46,275 nt of DNA from Alistipes sp. (GCA_017559615.1 JAFYRB010000010.1:1-46275); one strand, 5' to 3'. Shown: positions 8,827 through 18,675, numbered from the stretch's first letter. Numbers and translations: made by a program. The notes: a model not told the origin generated them from the letters alone.

Positions 8827-10044
8827 TTACTCAGCCCAAATACGAGCAAGGTTGATAATGGTATTCATCGCCTTCTGCATAGTTGTAAGCGACGCATACT
8901 CATAACGGCCGTGGAAGTTCATACCTCCGGTGAAGAGGTTTGGACAAGGAAGGCCCATAAACGAGAGACGTGAACCATCGGTACCACCACGGATAGGCTT
9001 TACAAGAGGCTTAACGCCCGCCTCAATCATCGCCTTCTTCGCCTTGTCGATAACCTGTGGATGTGGCTCAACCATCTTACGCATATTGTAGTACTGGTCG
9101 CGCATAGAGAGTGTCAACACCTTCTCGCCATACTTACGCTGGAGGAAGTTAACAACATCCCACATAAGCTGCTTCTTCTGCTCGAACTTATCAGAGTCGT
9201 GGTCACGGATGATATAGCTAATCTCCGCCTCCTCAACCGAACCCTTGATGCCTACGCAGTGGAAGAAGCCCTCGTAATGCTCGGTAAACTGTGGGCGCTG
9301 GTCGGCAGGGAGCAATGCGTTAAGTTCACAAGCGATATCAATAGCGTTAATCATCTTATTCTTTGCCATACCTGGGTGTACGTTACGGCCTGCGATTGTA
9401 ATCTTCGCACCTGCGGCGTTGAAGTTCTCATACTCCAACTCGCCCTCCATACCGCCATCCATAGTGTATGCGAAGTCGGCAGCGAACTTCTTAACATCGA
9501 AGTAGTCTACGCCACGGCCAATCTCCTCATCTGGAGTAAAGCCCACGCGAATCTTACCGTGCTTAACCTCTGGGTGAGCCATAAGCCACTCCATAGCTGT
9601 AACAATCTCCGCAACACCAGCCTTATCATCAGCACCAAGGAGTGTTGTACCATCGGTGTGGATAAGGGTGTGGCCCTTGAAGAATGACAACTCTGGGAAC
9701 TCCTCAACGCGCATCCACACGTCGTTGCCGAGCATAATATCACGGCCATTGTAGTTCTCCAAGACGTGAGGCTTAACATTCGCACCGCTCATATCTGGCG
9801 CAGTATCTACGTGTGAGATGAAGCCGATAACAGGAGCATTCTCCTTACCTGGAGATGCAGGAAGCGTAGCCATAACATAGCCATACTCATCCATTGTCAC
9901 CTCCTTAAGGCCCAAGGTCTCAAGCTCCTCCTTAAGATGGCTTAGCAACACCTTCTGCTTGTCGGTTGAAGGGAATGTAGTGCTCGACTCATCTGACTGT
10001 GTGTCAAACGATACATACTTCAAAAATCTATCTTTCAAGTCCAT
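8827..10044 (-). CDS. pepT: Peptidase T (tripeptide aminopeptidase)
   Basis: This 405-residue M20B metallopeptidase removes N-terminal residues from tripeptides in the cytoplasm. Metal and catalytic residues are visible: H78 and D80 in HVDTAPD, D140 in GADDKAG, the catalytic E173 with metal ligand E174 in PDEEIGRG, and the C-terminal NFHGRYEY histidine. Length is as in E. coli PepT. The gene lies 60 bp downstream of the OPT transporter on the same strand, so imported oligopeptides and their final cleavage are encoded together. There is no convincing promoter between them. Confidence 0.96.
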   Translation of the reverse strand: MDLKDRFLKYVSFDTQSDESSTTFPSTDKQKVLLSHLKEELETLGLKEVTMDEYGYVMATLPASPGKENAPVIGFISHVDTAPDMSGANVKPHVLENYNGRDIMLGNDVWMRVEEFPELSFFKGHTLIHTDGTTLLGADDKAGVAEIVTAMEWLMAHPEVKHGKIRVGFTPDEEIGRGVDYFDVKKFAADFAYTMDGGMEGELEYENFNAAGAKITIAGRNVHPGMAKNKMINAIDIACELNALLPADQRPQFTEHYEGFFHCVGIKGSVEEAEISYIIRDHDSDKFEQKKQLMWDVVNFLQRKYGEKVLTLSMRDQYYNMRKMVEPHPQVIDKAKKAMIEAGVKPLVKPIRGGTDGSRLSFMGLPCPNLFTGGMNFHGRYEYASLTTMQKAMNTIINLARIWAE

Positions 10045-10103
10045 AACTTAATATCTTTTTATTGCTTAATAATCTTTAATTTCGGTTACTTTTTTTTTAG
10101 TTG

Positions 10104-12089
10104 TTACTCCTCAATCTGAGCCTTACGTGAGTGCCAGATGAAGTAGGCAATGATTGCTGCGTACATCGCAATACCGAGGTATACAGCACCCATAGAGCCT
10201 GACCAATCGGTAAGTACCCAATCAACACCTGCAAACGCAAGGATAGCACTTACAACACCCATCAACGCACCACCAGCAATGAAGCCCGATGCGATGAGCG
10301 TACCACGGCTATTGTTAGCCTTCGCCTTCTCAGGAGTAGCCTTACGGTTTACTGCCCACGCTACAAGACCACCAACTACGAGTGGCGCGTTAAGCTCCAT
10401 AGGGATAAACATACCGAGTGCGAATGGCAATGCTGGCACCTTAGCAAAGGTAAGGATAAGGGCGATAAGCGCACCAAGGCCATACAACGCCCAAGGAGTT
10501 GCACCACCGGTCATAAGAGGCTTGATAACCGCCGCCATAGCATTTGCCTGTGGCGCTACAAGAGCATTCTCACCCACGAAACCATACGTATCGTTCATAA
10601 TAATCATAACACCCGCAACGGTAGCTGCTGAAACCGCAGTACCTACGAACTTCCAAGTCTGCTGCTTCTTTGGTGTTGTACCGAGCCAGTAACCCACCTT
10701 GAGGTCGGTGATAAAGCCACCAGCCATAGAGAGCGCCGTACATACCACACCACCAATTACCAACGCTGCAATCATACCACTTGTACCCTCCAAGCCGATT
10801 GACACCAATACCAAAGATGAGAGGATAAGTGTCATAAGCGTCATACCTGATACAGGATTCGAGCCTACGATAGCGATTGCATTAGCAGCAACGGTAGTAA
10901 ACAAGAATGCGATAACGAATACGATAAGCAACGCAATGATGGTCTGGAACCAGTTATGCAACACACCAAACTGGAAGAAGAAGAGTGTTGTGATAAGCAC
11001 TGCGATGATAACCGTCATAATAACCTTCATCGAGATATCGCGCTGTGTACGTGGCTCCTCAACAGCCACCTTCTTACCACCAAGCTCGTTCTTTGCCAAC
11101 GAGAGTGCCGACTTGATGATACCTGCCTGACGGATGATACCAATAAGACCAGCCATTGCGATACCACCAATACCGAGTGGACGACCAATCTCGCGGAAGA
11201 TACCCTCTGGAGTTGCCAACGCATCGTAGTTGATACCCATAGCAGCAAGTGTATCAGGGAGCGTCGCAGCATCGAAAGCGCCGAGGATCGGAGTTACCAA
11301 AGGAATAACCACAAACCACACAAGAGCCGAACCGCCAGCGATGATAAGTGCATACTTCAAACCAATGATATAACCAAGACCGAGTACCGCAGCCGAGGTG
11401 TTAAGACCAAAGGTGAGCTTTGCGTTAGCCGCCAATGCCTTACCCCAACCCCACATCTGTGTCGAGAGAGACGAAGCCCACGCACCAAACGTAGAGACGA
11501 TAAAGTCATAAAGACCACCAATAAGACCTGCCGTAACGAGGATCTTAGCCTGTGAGCCACCCTTCTCACCCGATACAAGCACCTCTGTAGTAGCCGTAGC
11601 CTCTGGGAAAGGATACTTGCCGTGCATCTCCTTCACGAAGTACTTACGGAACGGGATGAGCAACACGATACCAAGGATACCACCCAACAATGATGAGAGG
11701 AACACCTGATAGAACTGTGCATCAAGACCGAGGATGTAGAGCGCTGGCAGCGTGAAGATAGCACCCGCAACGATAACACCCGACGATGCACCGATAGACT
11801 GAATAATGACATTCTGACCGAGCATATTCTTCTTGCCACGCATCTGGCCAAGGCCTACTGCGATAATAGCGATAGGAATAGCAGCCTCGAATACCTGACC
11901 TACCTTAAGTCCGAGGTAAGCCGCAGCAGCCGAGAAGAGAACGGCCATAAGAATACCAATCGACACCGAATATGGAGTAACCTCCACAGGAGTCTGGTCC
12001 GCACCCATAACAGGGTTGTACTGTTCGCCCTCACGAAGCTCGCGATATGCGTTGTCGGGAAGCGATGTAATTTGTTGTTTTTCCTGCAT
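10104..12089 (-). CDS. OPT family oligopeptide transporter
   Basis: This 661-residue polytopic inner-membrane protein has about 14-16 hydrophobic segments. Family signatures include YLGLKVGQVFEAAIPIAI, GGIAMAGLIGI and FPEATATTEVLVSGEKGG. These match bacterial OPT transporters (YSL-like/EspB types), which carry small peptides or metal-peptide chelates. I set the start at the ATG 12087-12089 (MQEKQQITSLP); the frame stays open upstream to 12224 but only with a TTG and non-family sequence that crosses the promoter. A leader of about 55 bases follows the promoter at 12151. pepT directly downstream supports peptides as substrate. Confidence 0.92.
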   Translation of the reverse strand: MQEKQQITSLPDNAYRELREGEQYNPVMGADQTPVEVTPYSVSIGILMAVLFSAAAAYLGLKVGQVFEAAIPIAIIAVGLGQMRGKKNMLGQNVIIQSIGASSGVIVAGAIFTLPALYILGLDAQFYQVFLSSLLGGILGIVLLIPFRKYFVKEMHGKYPFPEATATTEVLVSGEKGGSQAKILVTAGLIGGLYDFIVSTFGAWASSLSTQMWGWGKALAANAKLTFGLNTSAAVLGLGYIIGLKYALIIAGGSALVWFVVIPLVTPILGAFDAATLPDTLAAMGINYDALATPEGIFREIGRPLGIGGIAMAGLIGIIRQAGIIKSALSLAKNELGGKKVAVEEPRTQRDISMKVIMTVIIAVLITTLFFFQFGVLHNWFQTIIALLIVFVIAFLFTTVAANAIAIVGSNPVSGMTLMTLILSSLVLVSIGLEGTSGMIAALVIGGVVCTALSMAGGFITDLKVGYWLGTTPKKQQTWKFVGTAVSAATVAGVMIIMNDTYGFVGENALVAPQANAMAAVIKPLMTGGATPWALYGLGALIALILTFAKVPALPFALGMFIPMELNAPLVVGGLVAWAVNRKATPEKAKANNSRGTLIASGFIAGGALMGVVSAILAFAGVDWVLTDWSGSMGAVYLGIAMYAAIIAYFIWHSRKAQIEE

Positions 12090-12150
12090 AATATTATAGT
12101 TTTTGTTTATGTACGTGTATGTATATACGCCTACGTGCGCTTTATCCGAA

Positions 12151-12178
12151 CAAAGATAAGCAAAATATTCCAAACAAA
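12151..12178 (-). promoter_or_regulatory. Promoter of the OPT-pepT operon
   Basis: The minus strand has TATCTTTG (12151-12158) with TTTG at 12175-12178, a 16-base spacer. It lies back to back with the ybjN-like promoter, whose -7 is at 12242-12249. The placement downstream of the TTG-initiated extension supports the ATG at 12089 as the true OPT start. Confidence 0.65.
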
Positions 12179-12218
12179 CAAGCGCTCCCACAAAAGTATC
12201 AAATTCATAAACCAAATG

Positions 12219-12249
12219 TTGCAAATCTGAAAATTATTTCCTACATTTG
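12219..12249 (+). promoter_or_regulatory. Promoter of the YbjN-like gene
   Basis: TACATTTG (12242-12249) fits the -7 consensus, with TTGC 19 bases upstream (12219-12222) as a partial -33. The leader is about 55 bases long. Confidence 0.6.
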
Positions 12250-12311
12250 TGAGTGCAAGATTCCGACAAAAAAAGCAATCAAACAAATACTAACTTTTAA
12301 ATTTTACCACT

Positions 12312-12689
12312 ATGAACGTTATCGATCTTGTTAAGAATTATCTCACTTATGAGGGCTACCAGCCAGAGGTTGATCAGGATGGCGATATCCACTTCCGTTG
12401 CCAGGGCCTCCACCTCTATTGCACCAATAGCGGCAAGGACCAGCAGTATCTCCGACTCCTTCTTCCTAACATCTATCAGGTAGAGAATAATCGCACAAAA
12501 GTTTTGGAGGTATCTAACCAATTATCAAAGGAATACAAAGTTTTAAAGAGTTTTCTTGTGGACGACTCTCTATGGCTTGCTATCGAGATTTTCATCGACT
12601 CAACACCTGAGATTGGCGACTTTATGGGCCGCTGCATCAACATCCTTACATCTGCGCGTTTGGATGCATTCAGATACCTCAACGAGTAG
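12312..12689 (+). CDS. YbjN domain-containing protein
   Basis: This 125-residue soluble protein has no signal peptide. It resembles the YbjN / type III-chaperone-like fold: an N-terminal amphipathic helix followed by beta strands (DIHFRCQGLHLYC, QYLRLLLPNIY) and the LIKxNxxxxxxKxxLxDDxxLWL-like pattern near VLKSFLVDDSLWLAIEI. In enterobacteria YbjN affects envelope stress and motility; the function here is unknown. It is monocistronic, with its own promoter and a strong terminator. Confidence 0.75.
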   Translation: MNVIDLVKNYLTYEGYQPEVDQDGDIHFRCQGLHLYCTNSGKDQQYLRLLLPNIYQVENNRTKVLEVSNQLSKEYKVLKSFLVDDSLWLAIEIFIDSTPEIGDFMGRCINILTSARLDAFRYLNE

Positions 12690-12731
12690 TTTTCTCGCAT
12701 CGTGAAATAGAACAATATTTCAACTATTTTA

Positions 12732-12756
12732 GGCAGGGCAAAACCCTGCCTTTTTT
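12732..12756 (+). terminator. Rho-independent terminator of the YbjN-like gene
   Basis: GGCAGGG (12732-12738), loop CAAAA, CCCTGCC (12744-12750), then six T residues. It begins about 42 bases after the stop codon. Confidence 0.92.
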
Positions 12757-12878
12757 CATCTATTTTTCCTCCCTCCTTGCACAATCTTACCCCACAAACT
12801 CGAACACCCTCACAAAGAAACCAACTCCCCGAGGCACAACTTTTTATCTTTCCACTTTCGAGTTTCATATTTTTTTTA

Positions 12879-12886
12879 TATATTTG
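12879..12886 (+). promoter_or_regulatory. valS: -7 element, valS operon promoter
   Basis: TATATTTG fits TAnnTTTG. The predicted transcription start is near 12892-12893, giving a 70-base leader. No good TTTG is seen at -33 (a TTTC lies in the area). Confidence 0.55.
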
Positions 12887-12892
12887 CCTCTT

Positions 12893-12927
12893 GTACGCGC
12901 ATTATGCACGCATCAGCATACGCGTAC
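12893..12927 (+). promoter_or_regulatory. Hairpin at the 5' end of the valS leader
   Basis: GTACGCG (12893-12899) pairs with CGCGTAC (12921-12927), and TATGC (12903-12907) pairs with GCATA (12916-12920). A 3-base bulge lies between the two stems and an 8-base loop closes them. The structure starts where transcription is predicted to begin. It could protect the mRNA 5' end or act in regulation. It has no T-box features. Confidence 0.5.
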
Positions 12928-12961
12928 GCAGCCAGACAATAATCATAAAACACTATAAACT

Positions 12962-15586
12962 ATGCAGTTAGCAGACAAGTATTCACCCGAATTAATCGAA
13001 CAGAAGTGGTACGATTTCTGGATTAAAGAGAATCTCTTTCACTCGGAGCCTGATGCTCGCGAGCCTTATACAATCGTAATCCCACCACCAAACGTAACAG
13101 GTATGTTGCATATGGGCCATATGCTCAACAATACATTGCAGGATGTATTGATTCGCCGCGCACGTATGCAGGGCAAGAACGCCTGCTGGGTACCTGGTAC
13201 CGACCACGCATCTATCGCTACCGAGGCAAAGGTCGTAGCGAAGCTCAAGGCCGAGGGCATTGACAAGTCATCACTCACACGCGAGGAGTTCCTTGCACAC
13301 GCTTGGGAGTGGAAGGAGAAGCACGGTGGCATCATCCTTCAGCAGTTGCGTAAGCTCGGTGCTTCGTGCGACTGGGAGCGCACCTGCTTCACAATGGATA
13401 AGGAGCGTTCGGAGAGCGTATTGAAGGTATTTGTTGACCTCTACAACAAGGGCCGCATCTACCGCGGTGTACGTATGGTAAACTGGGACCCATCGGCACA
13501 GACAGCACTCTCTGACGAGGAGGTAATCTACAAGGAGTCAAACGGTAAGTTATACTACCTTCGCTATAAGATTGAGGGTTCGGAGGAGTATATCGTAGTT
13601 GCTACTACACGTCCTGAGACTATCCTCGGCGATACTGCGCTTTGCGTTAACCCTAACGACGAGCGTTACCAGCACCTTGCAAAGGATGCTCGCGTTATCG
13701 TGCCATTGGTAGGCCGCTCTATCCCTATCATCCGCGATGAGTACGTAGACCTTGAGTTCGGTACTGGTGCATTGAAGGTTACTCCAGCCCACGATGTTAA
13801 CGACTATATGCTCGGCGAGAAGTATGGCTTGGAGGCTATCGACATCTTCAACGACAATGGTACTATCAACGATAAGGTTGGTATGTACGTTGGTATGGAG
13901 CGCTTCGAGTGCCGCCGCGTTATCGAGGGCGACCTCACCGCAGCAGGCCTTATGGAGAAGGTTGAGCCATATACCAACAACGTAGGTTACTCGGAGCGTA
14001 CGGGTGTTGCCATCGAGCCAAAGCTCTCTATGCAGTGGTTCCTCTCTATGGAGGAGTTGGCAAAGCCTGCTACAAAGGCTGTACTGGAGGATGTCATTAA
14101 GTTCGTTCCTGTAAAGTATAAGAATACGTATCGTCACTGGATGGAGAACATCAAGGATTGGTGTATCTCACGTCAGTTGTGGTGGGGCCACCGCATCCCT
14201 GCATACTACCTTCCAAAGGGTGGTTATGTAGTTGCGGAGAGTGCCGAGGAGGCATTGCGCTTGGCTCAGGAGAAGGACTCATCGCTCACTATGGCCGACT
14301 TGCGTCAGGATGAGGATGTTCTCGATACTTGGTTCTCATCGTGGTTGTGGCCTATCTCTGTTTTCGATGGCATCAACAACCCTGACAACGAGGAGATTAA
14401 GTATTACTACCCTACTAACGACCTCGTAACAGGTCCAGATATCATCTTCTTCTGGATTGCACGTATGATTATGGCGGGTTACGAGTGGCGCAACGAGCGT
14501 CCATTCTCGAACGTATATTTCACGGGTATCGTACGTGATAAGCTCGGCCGTAAGATGTCGAAGCAGTTGGGTAACTCACCAGACCCACTCGACCTTATCG
14601 CAAAGTATGGCGCTGATGGTATGCGTATTGCGATGCTTATGTCGGCATCGGCAGGTAACGATGTGATGTTCGACGAGGCGTTGTGCGAGCAGGGCCGTAA
14701 CTTCTGCAACAAGATTTGGAATGCTTACCGTTTGGTAAATATGTGGGACGTAGATGCTAACCTTGAGCAGCCAGCATCAGCACGCGAGGCTATCGAGTGG
14801 TTCGACGAGGTTATGGCAGAGCGCATCGAGCGCGTTAACCACAATATGGAGCAGTATCGTATCTCGGAGGCATTTACCGAGCTTTACCGTTTGTTCTGGG
14901 ATGACTTCAGCGGTTGGTACTTGGAGATGGTTAAGCCAGCATACCAGTGTCCTATCGACGCTGCAACACTCTCACGCACAAAGCACTACTTCGATATGCT
15001 TATGCGTTTGTTGCACCCATTTATGCCTTTCGTAACCGAGGAGATTTGGCAGGACTTGAAGAGCGAGAGTGACGTATGCTCTATCGCTATTGCACGTATG
15101 CCAGAGGTTGAGAAGCAGGCTAACGAGAAGATTCTTGCACGCTTTGCATTGGCCGAGGAGATTATCACCGCTATCCGTAACGTACGCCGCGAGAAGAACA
15201 TCGCACAGAAGGAGGCTCTCACACTTAACTATATCGCCGATGAGAACTACCCTGCGGAGTACGAGGATATTATCGTGAAGATGGGTAACCTCAAGGCTAT
15301 CAACCAGGTTGCGGAGAAGGATGCTACGGCTGCTGCGTTTATCGTTAAGACTACGCAGTACTTCGTGCCTATGGAGGGTAAGATTGATGTTGAGGCAGAG
15401 CTTAAGAAGCTCAACGACGAGCTTACATACTACGAGGGATTCCTTGCATCGGTTATGAAGAAGCTCTCGAACGAGCGTTTCGTATCGTCAGCGCCTGAGA
15501 AGGTTGTGGCTAACGAGCGTGCAAAGCAGAGCGATGCCGAGGCGAAGATTGCAGCTCTCAAGGAGCAGATTGCAGCCCTCTCATAA
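12962..15586 (+). CDS. valS: Valyl-tRNA synthetase
   Basis: This 874-residue class I aminoacyl-tRNA synthetase charges tRNA-Val and edits mischarged threonine. The ATP-site motifs are HMGH (residues 50-53, in [15 protein letters not shown]) and KMSKQ (about 531-535). The CP1 editing domain lies between, with [12 protein letters not shown] near residue 215 and [12 protein letters not shown] near 270. The C-terminus has the arm-like coiled coil ([15 protein letters not shown]...) of ValS. The TAA stop overlaps the rnhA ATG by one base (TAATG), so translation of the two is probably coupled. Confidence 0.98.
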   Translation: MQLADKYSPELIEQKWYDFWIKENLFHSEPDAREPYTIVIPPPNVTGMLHMGHMLNNTLQDVLIRRARMQGKNACWVPGTDHASIATEAKVVAKLKAEGIDKSSLTREEFLAHAWEWKEKHGGIILQQLRKLGASCDWERTCFTMDKERSESVLKVFVDLYNKGRIYRGVRMVNWDPSAQTALSDEEVIYKESNGKLYYLRYKIEGSEEYIVVATTRPETILGDTALCVNPNDERYQHLAKDARVIVPLVGRSIPIIRDEYVDLEFGTGALKVTPAHDVNDYMLGEKYGLEAIDIFNDNGTINDKVGMYVGMERFECRRVIEGDLTAAGLMEKVEPYTNNVGYSERTGVAIEPKLSMQWFLSMEELAKPATKAVLEDVIKFVPVKYKNTYRHWMENIKDWCISRQLWWGHRIPAYYLPKGGYVVAESAEEALRLAQEKDSSLTMADLRQDEDVLDTWFSSWLWPISVFDGINNPDNEEIKYYYPTNDLVTGPDIIFFWIARMIMAGYEWRNERPFSNVYFTGIVRDKLGRKMSKQLGNSPDPLDLIAKYGADGMRIAMLMSASAGNDVMFDEALCEQGRNFCNKIWNAYRLVNMWDVDANLEQPASAREAIEWFDEVMAERIERVNHNMEQYRISEAFTELYRLFWDDFSGWYLEMVKPAYQCPIDAATLSRTKHYFDMLMRLLHPFMPFVTEEIWQDLKSESDVCSIAIARMPEVEKQANEKILARFALAEEIITAIRNVRREKNIAQKEALTLNYIADENYPAEYEDIIVKMGNLKAINQVAEKDATAAAFIVKTTQYFVPMEGKIDVEAELKKLNDELTYYEGFLASVMKKLSNERFVSSAPEKVVANERAKQSDAEAKIAALKEQIAALS

Positions 15587-16041
15587 TGGCAGATATTACA
15601 ATATATACCGATGGCTCATCACGCGGTAATCCAGGGCCAGGAGGTTATGGCGTAGTCCTAATCTCGGGGCCTTACCGCAAGGAGCTTTCGGCAGGCTATC
15701 GCCTTACGACAAACAACCGTATGGAGCTTCTTGCAGTGTGCGTGGCTCTCGAGGCGTTGAAGTTCGAAGGCTCAAACGTAACACTCTACTCCGACTCGAA
15801 GTATGTTATCGAGGCGGTGAACCAGAAGTGGGTGTTTGGCTGGGAACGTAAGGGGTTTGCGGGGAAGAAGAACCCCGACCTCTGGACGCGTTTCTTGAGA
15901 GTCTATCGCCGCCATAACGTGCGCTTCATCTGGGTTAAGGGACACGCCTCGACGGTGGAGAACAACCGTTGCGACGAGCTTGCCGTAGCTGCTGCTATGG
16001 GCGCTAACCTACTTGAGGATACGGGTTACGATGGCGAGTAG
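15586..16041 (+). CDS. rnhA: Ribonuclease HI
   Basis: This 151-residue enzyme cuts RNA in RNA-DNA hybrids (R-loops, primers). The four acidic active-site residues are visible: D8 in IYTDGSSRGNPGPGGYG, E47 in NNRMELLA, D69 in YSDSKYV and the Asp of NNRCDELA near the C-terminus. The basic WxGWxRxGF handle (WVFGWERKGF) and the WVKGHA histidine loop are also present. It overlaps the valS stop by one base and precedes a flavin reductase-like gene by 23 bases, so it is the second gene of this operon. Confidence 0.96.
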   Translation: MADITIYTDGSSRGNPGPGGYGVVLISGPYRKELSAGYRLTTNNRMELLAVCVALEALKFEGSNVTLYSDSKYVIEAVNQKWVFGWERKGFAGKKNPDLWTRFLRVYRRHNVRFIWVKGHASTVENNRCDELAVAAAMGANLLEDTGYDGE

Positions 16042-16064
16042 CCACAACATTACAACATTTTACT

Positions 16065-16658
16065 ATGTCAGAGTTTAAGAAACAGTCGTGGAAGCCTGGC
16101 ACGCTCATCTATCCGCTGCCTGCGGTGTTGGTGTCGTGCGGTGCTACGCCCGAGGAGTATAACCTCCTGACCATTGCGTGGACAGGTACTATATGCACCG
16201 ACCCTCCAATGTGCTACATCTCGGTACGCAAGGAGCGTCACTCCTATGACATCATCCGCCGTACGGGAGAGTTCGCCATCAACCTCACAACCGAGGCTAT
16301 GGCACGCGCTACGGATTGGTGTGGCGTACGCTCGGGACGTAACGAAAATAAGTGGGAGGCGATGGGCCTTACGCCTATGACAAATAGTCACATCTCTGCA
16401 CCTATCATCGGCGAGTCGCCACTCTCGATATGTTGCAAAGTGAGGGAGGTAAAGGAGCTTGGCACACACGATATGTTCATTGCCGACGTAGTAGGCATCG
16501 AGGCTGATGAGCGTTATATCGACCCTGAGAGTGGCAAGTTCTCACTCGAGAAGGCCTCGCCAATAGTATATTCTCACGGCGAGTACTACACCCTGGGCAA
16601 CCTAATAGGCCACTTTGGCTGGTCGGTACGTAAGAAAACAACAAAACGAAAGAGATAA
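16065..16658 (+). CDS. Flavin reductase-like (FMN-binding split barrel) protein
   Basis: This 197-residue soluble protein resembles the flavin reductase-like family that binds FMN in a split beta-barrel and reduces flavin with NAD(P)H or serves as a flavoprotein. Typical parts are the N-terminal PLPAVLVSCG and TIAWTGTICTDPPMCYISVRK segments, then SYDIIRRTGEFAINL and the conserved DWCGVRSGRNENKW near residue 90-103. The C-terminus ends in a short basic tail (KKTTKRKR). Partner and substrate are unknown. It lies in the valS-rnhA operon, one base before the next gene. Confidence 0.82.
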   Translation: MSEFKKQSWKPGTLIYPLPAVLVSCGATPEEYNLLTIAWTGTICTDPPMCYISVRKERHSYDIIRRTGEFAINLTTEAMARATDWCGVRSGRNENKWEAMGLTPMTNSHISAPIIGESPLSICCKVREVKELGTHDMFIADVVGIEADERYIDPESGKFSLEKASPIVYSHGEYYTLGNLIGHFGWSVRKKTTKRKR

Positions 16659-16659
16659 T

Positions 16660-17235
16660 ATGACAGATCAACAGCGCGAACTCCTCAACAAATATGAGGA
16701 GGCACTTCGCAAAACCCTTCTCGACTACCTCACCAAGGAGAAGCACCTCGAGGGCCAGCTCTTGGAGGTTGAGGAGTTGAACGAGAAGTGGCACGCCGCA
16801 GCACCTTCATATATGGCTGATGCAGTGCCAGAGATTCCTAAATATCCATTGGTAGCTATCGCGTGGGCGATGTACGAGGGTATGGGTATCGCCGTACTTT
16901 GGGATAAGGAGTGGAAGAGATACGAGGGCGTGGAGGATATCCACAAGATGCTCACCGAGCCTCGTGGCTTCGACTGTATGGATGAGTATATCACCGAGAT
17001 TTTGATAGGTATTCCTCTCGAGAGCGAGGAGGCCAAGAAGTTCGAGGATATGGTACGTAGCGTTGCCGAGCGTGCGTTGTCACTAATCCGCAAGGAGCAG
17101 GTGGAGGCGCAGAGCGTTATGGCATTCCACGTTTTTGCTCGCACCACAAAGGTGATGTTCGAGCTTGGGGTTTCGGTGCAGCTTCGCAGAATGGGTTATA
17201 ACTACGTGAAGGTTAATGCCGAGGTGGTAAGCTAA
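16660..17235 (+). CDS. Conserved hypothetical protein
   Basis: This 191-residue soluble protein has no recognised domain. I chose the ATG at 16660, one base after the preceding stop; an in-frame Met at 16615 would overlap the flavin reductase gene. The N-terminal ~50 residues are a charged helix (LLNKYEEALRKTLLDYLTKEK). A hydrophobic core follows (YPLVAIAWAMYEGMGIAVLW), then CMDEYITEILIG and a long C-terminal helix. It has no signal peptide or membrane segment. It is the last gene of the valS operon and ends at a strong terminator. I have the impression of a protein conserved in Bacteroidales but cannot name it. Confidence 0.7.
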   Translation: MTDQQRELLNKYEEALRKTLLDYLTKEKHLEGQLLEVEELNEKWHAAAPSYMADAVPEIPKYPLVAIAWAMYEGMGIAVLWDKEWKRYEGVEDIHKMLTEPRGFDCMDEYITEILIGIPLESEEAKKFEDMVRSVAERALSLIRKEQVEAQSVMAFHVFARTTKVMFELGVSVQLRRMGYNYVKVNAEVVS

Positions 17236-17252
17236 GAGTCTATTAATAAAGT

Positions 17253-17288
17253 AAATGAGGTTGTCCCGATGGGCAACCTCATTTTTTT
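17253..17288. terminator. Bidirectional terminator, valS operon / aldehyde dehydrogenase
   Basis: A 12-bp stem (17255-17266 with 17271-17282, one G-U pair) and a CGAT loop are followed by seven T residues on the plus strand. The minus-strand gene stops at 17287, inside the T run, and its transcript then enters the same hairpin. Confidence 0.88.
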
Positions 17289-18675
17289 AGGCTTTGGTCA
17301 ATAGGAACTTTACCCATTTAAATAACCTATAAGGCATATAACGGAACGGAAGGTCGAGCCACGTAGGTGAGGTCACCACCGAGCGACGATGCGAAAAGGC
17401 ATACAACGAGTCACGCCCGTGGTAGCGCCCCATACCCGAATGGCCAACACCACCAAAAGGAAGATGCTCATTCGCAATATGCATTATCGTGTCGTTTATA
17501 CATCCACCACCCGACGAGGTATGTTCAAACACCCCGCGTGCTACACTCTCCTCGGCAAATACGTACATCGCCAGAGGCTTCTCCCTATCGAGGATAAACT
17601 CCACCGCCTCCGTAACGCTCTCTATGGTTATCATCGGCAGCACCGGTCCAAATATCTCCTCTCGCATCACCGCGCTATCTGGCGCGACGTTATCGAGCAA
17701 CGTAGGTTCGATGTATCGCTCCTGGGCATCGGTCATACCTCCCGCAACGATATCGCCACACGCGAGATATCCCGCCACACGCTCGAACGCCCTATCCGAA
17801 ACCATACGCACATAATGCTCACTACGACGCACATCCTCGCCGTGAAGTTCCGCAATGGCACATCTAAATGCCACAACGAACTCCGCCTTAACATCCTTAT
17901 GTATAAGTATATAGTCGGGCGCGATACAGGTCTGTCCCGCGTTAAGAGTCTTACCCCACGCTATGCGCTTTGCCGCCAACGACACATCGGCACTTCTATC
18001 CACTACAACGGGACTCTTACCACCAAGTTCAAGGACTACGGGCGTTAGATTCTCCGCCGCAGCACGCATCACAACACGTCCCAAATCGGGCGAGCCGGTG
18101 AAGAATATAACGTCGTAACGCTCCTTAAGTAGCGCAGTGTTGACATCACGATTCCCCTGCACAACGGCAACATACTCCTCATCAAAGATCTCTGCAATAA
18201 GTCTCTCCAAGACCTCCGCAACGTGAGGCACATAGGGCGAAGGCTTCAGCACGGCAGTACATCCCGCCGCGATAGCTCCAATAAGCGGATTTAAGAGCAA
18301 CTGCACGGGGTAGTTCCACGGCGCGATGATAAGCGCAACGCCGAGAGGCTCGGTGAGAATCTCACTACGCGACGGAAACATCTTCAACGGCGTAGATTTC
18401 TTGGATGGCGCTGCCCACCCCTTAAGGTGCTTCAGAAAGTTATCAATCTCGGCAATGATGATACTTATCTCGGTAAGATATGCCTCCTCGTATGACTTAT
18501 GAAGGTCGCAGTAGAGAGCCTCGGTAAGCTCTCGCTCATACTTCACAATAGCATCGCGTAACTTACCAAGCATAGCCAAGCGATAATCAATAGCCAACGT
18601 TTTGTGGCTACGGAAAAATCGACGTTGCTGGGCAACTATATCTTGAATCTTCTGGTAGGAGGTATTTGTAATCAT
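17287..18675 (-). CDS. Aldehyde dehydrogenase, class 3 / fatty-aldehyde type
   Basis: This 462-residue NAD(P)-dependent enzyme oxidises aldehydes to acids. It fits the short ALDH3-like subfamily. The catalytic Cys is C250 (NAGQTCIAPDY), the general base is E216 (VVLELGGKSP), and N121 lies in APWNYPVQ. The C-terminus has PFGGVGHSGMGRYHG and a hydrophobic, basic tail (PYRLFKWVKFLL), as in membrane-associated fatty aldehyde dehydrogenases. I chose the ATG at 18673-18675; the frame extends 32 codons further but through the promoter. It is a single gene. The natural aldehyde is unknown. Confidence 0.92.
   Translation of the reverse strand: MITNTSYQKIQDIVAQQRRFFRSHKTLAIDYRLAMLGKLRDAIVKYERELTEALYCDLHKSYEEAYLTEISIIIAEIDNFLKHLKGWAAPSKKSTPLKMFPSRSEILTEPLGVALIIAPWNYPVQLLLNPLIGAIAAGCTAVLKPSPYVPHVAEVLERLIAEIFDEEYVAVVQGNRDVNTALLKERYDVIFFTGSPDLGRVVMRAAAENLTPVVLELGGKSPVVVDRSADVSLAAKRIAWGKTLNAGQTCIAPDYILIHKDVKAEFVVAFRCAIAELHGEDVRRSEHYVRMVSDRAFERVAGYLACGDIVAGGMTDAQERYIEPTLLDNVAPDSAVMREEIFGPVLPMITIESVTEAVEFILDREKPLAMYVFAEESVARGVFEHTSSGGGCINDTIMHIANEHLPFGGVGHSGMGRYHGRDSLYAFSHRRSVVTSPTWLDLPFRYMPYRLFKWVKFLLTKA

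Noticed and set aside
10150..11555. Several plus-strand frames opposite the OPT transporter
   Set aside because: They mirror a well-supported transporter gene, and their translations have no motif, promoter or start-site context.
12090..12224. N-terminal extension of the OPT transporter to 12224
   Set aside because: It needs a TTG start, would span the promoter at 12151-12178, and its residues have no family resemblance.
12893..12961. T-box riboswitch in the valS leader
   Set aside because: The leader is only about 70 bases and has no T-box sequence, specifier loop or terminator/antiterminator pair; T-boxes are not typical of this phylum.
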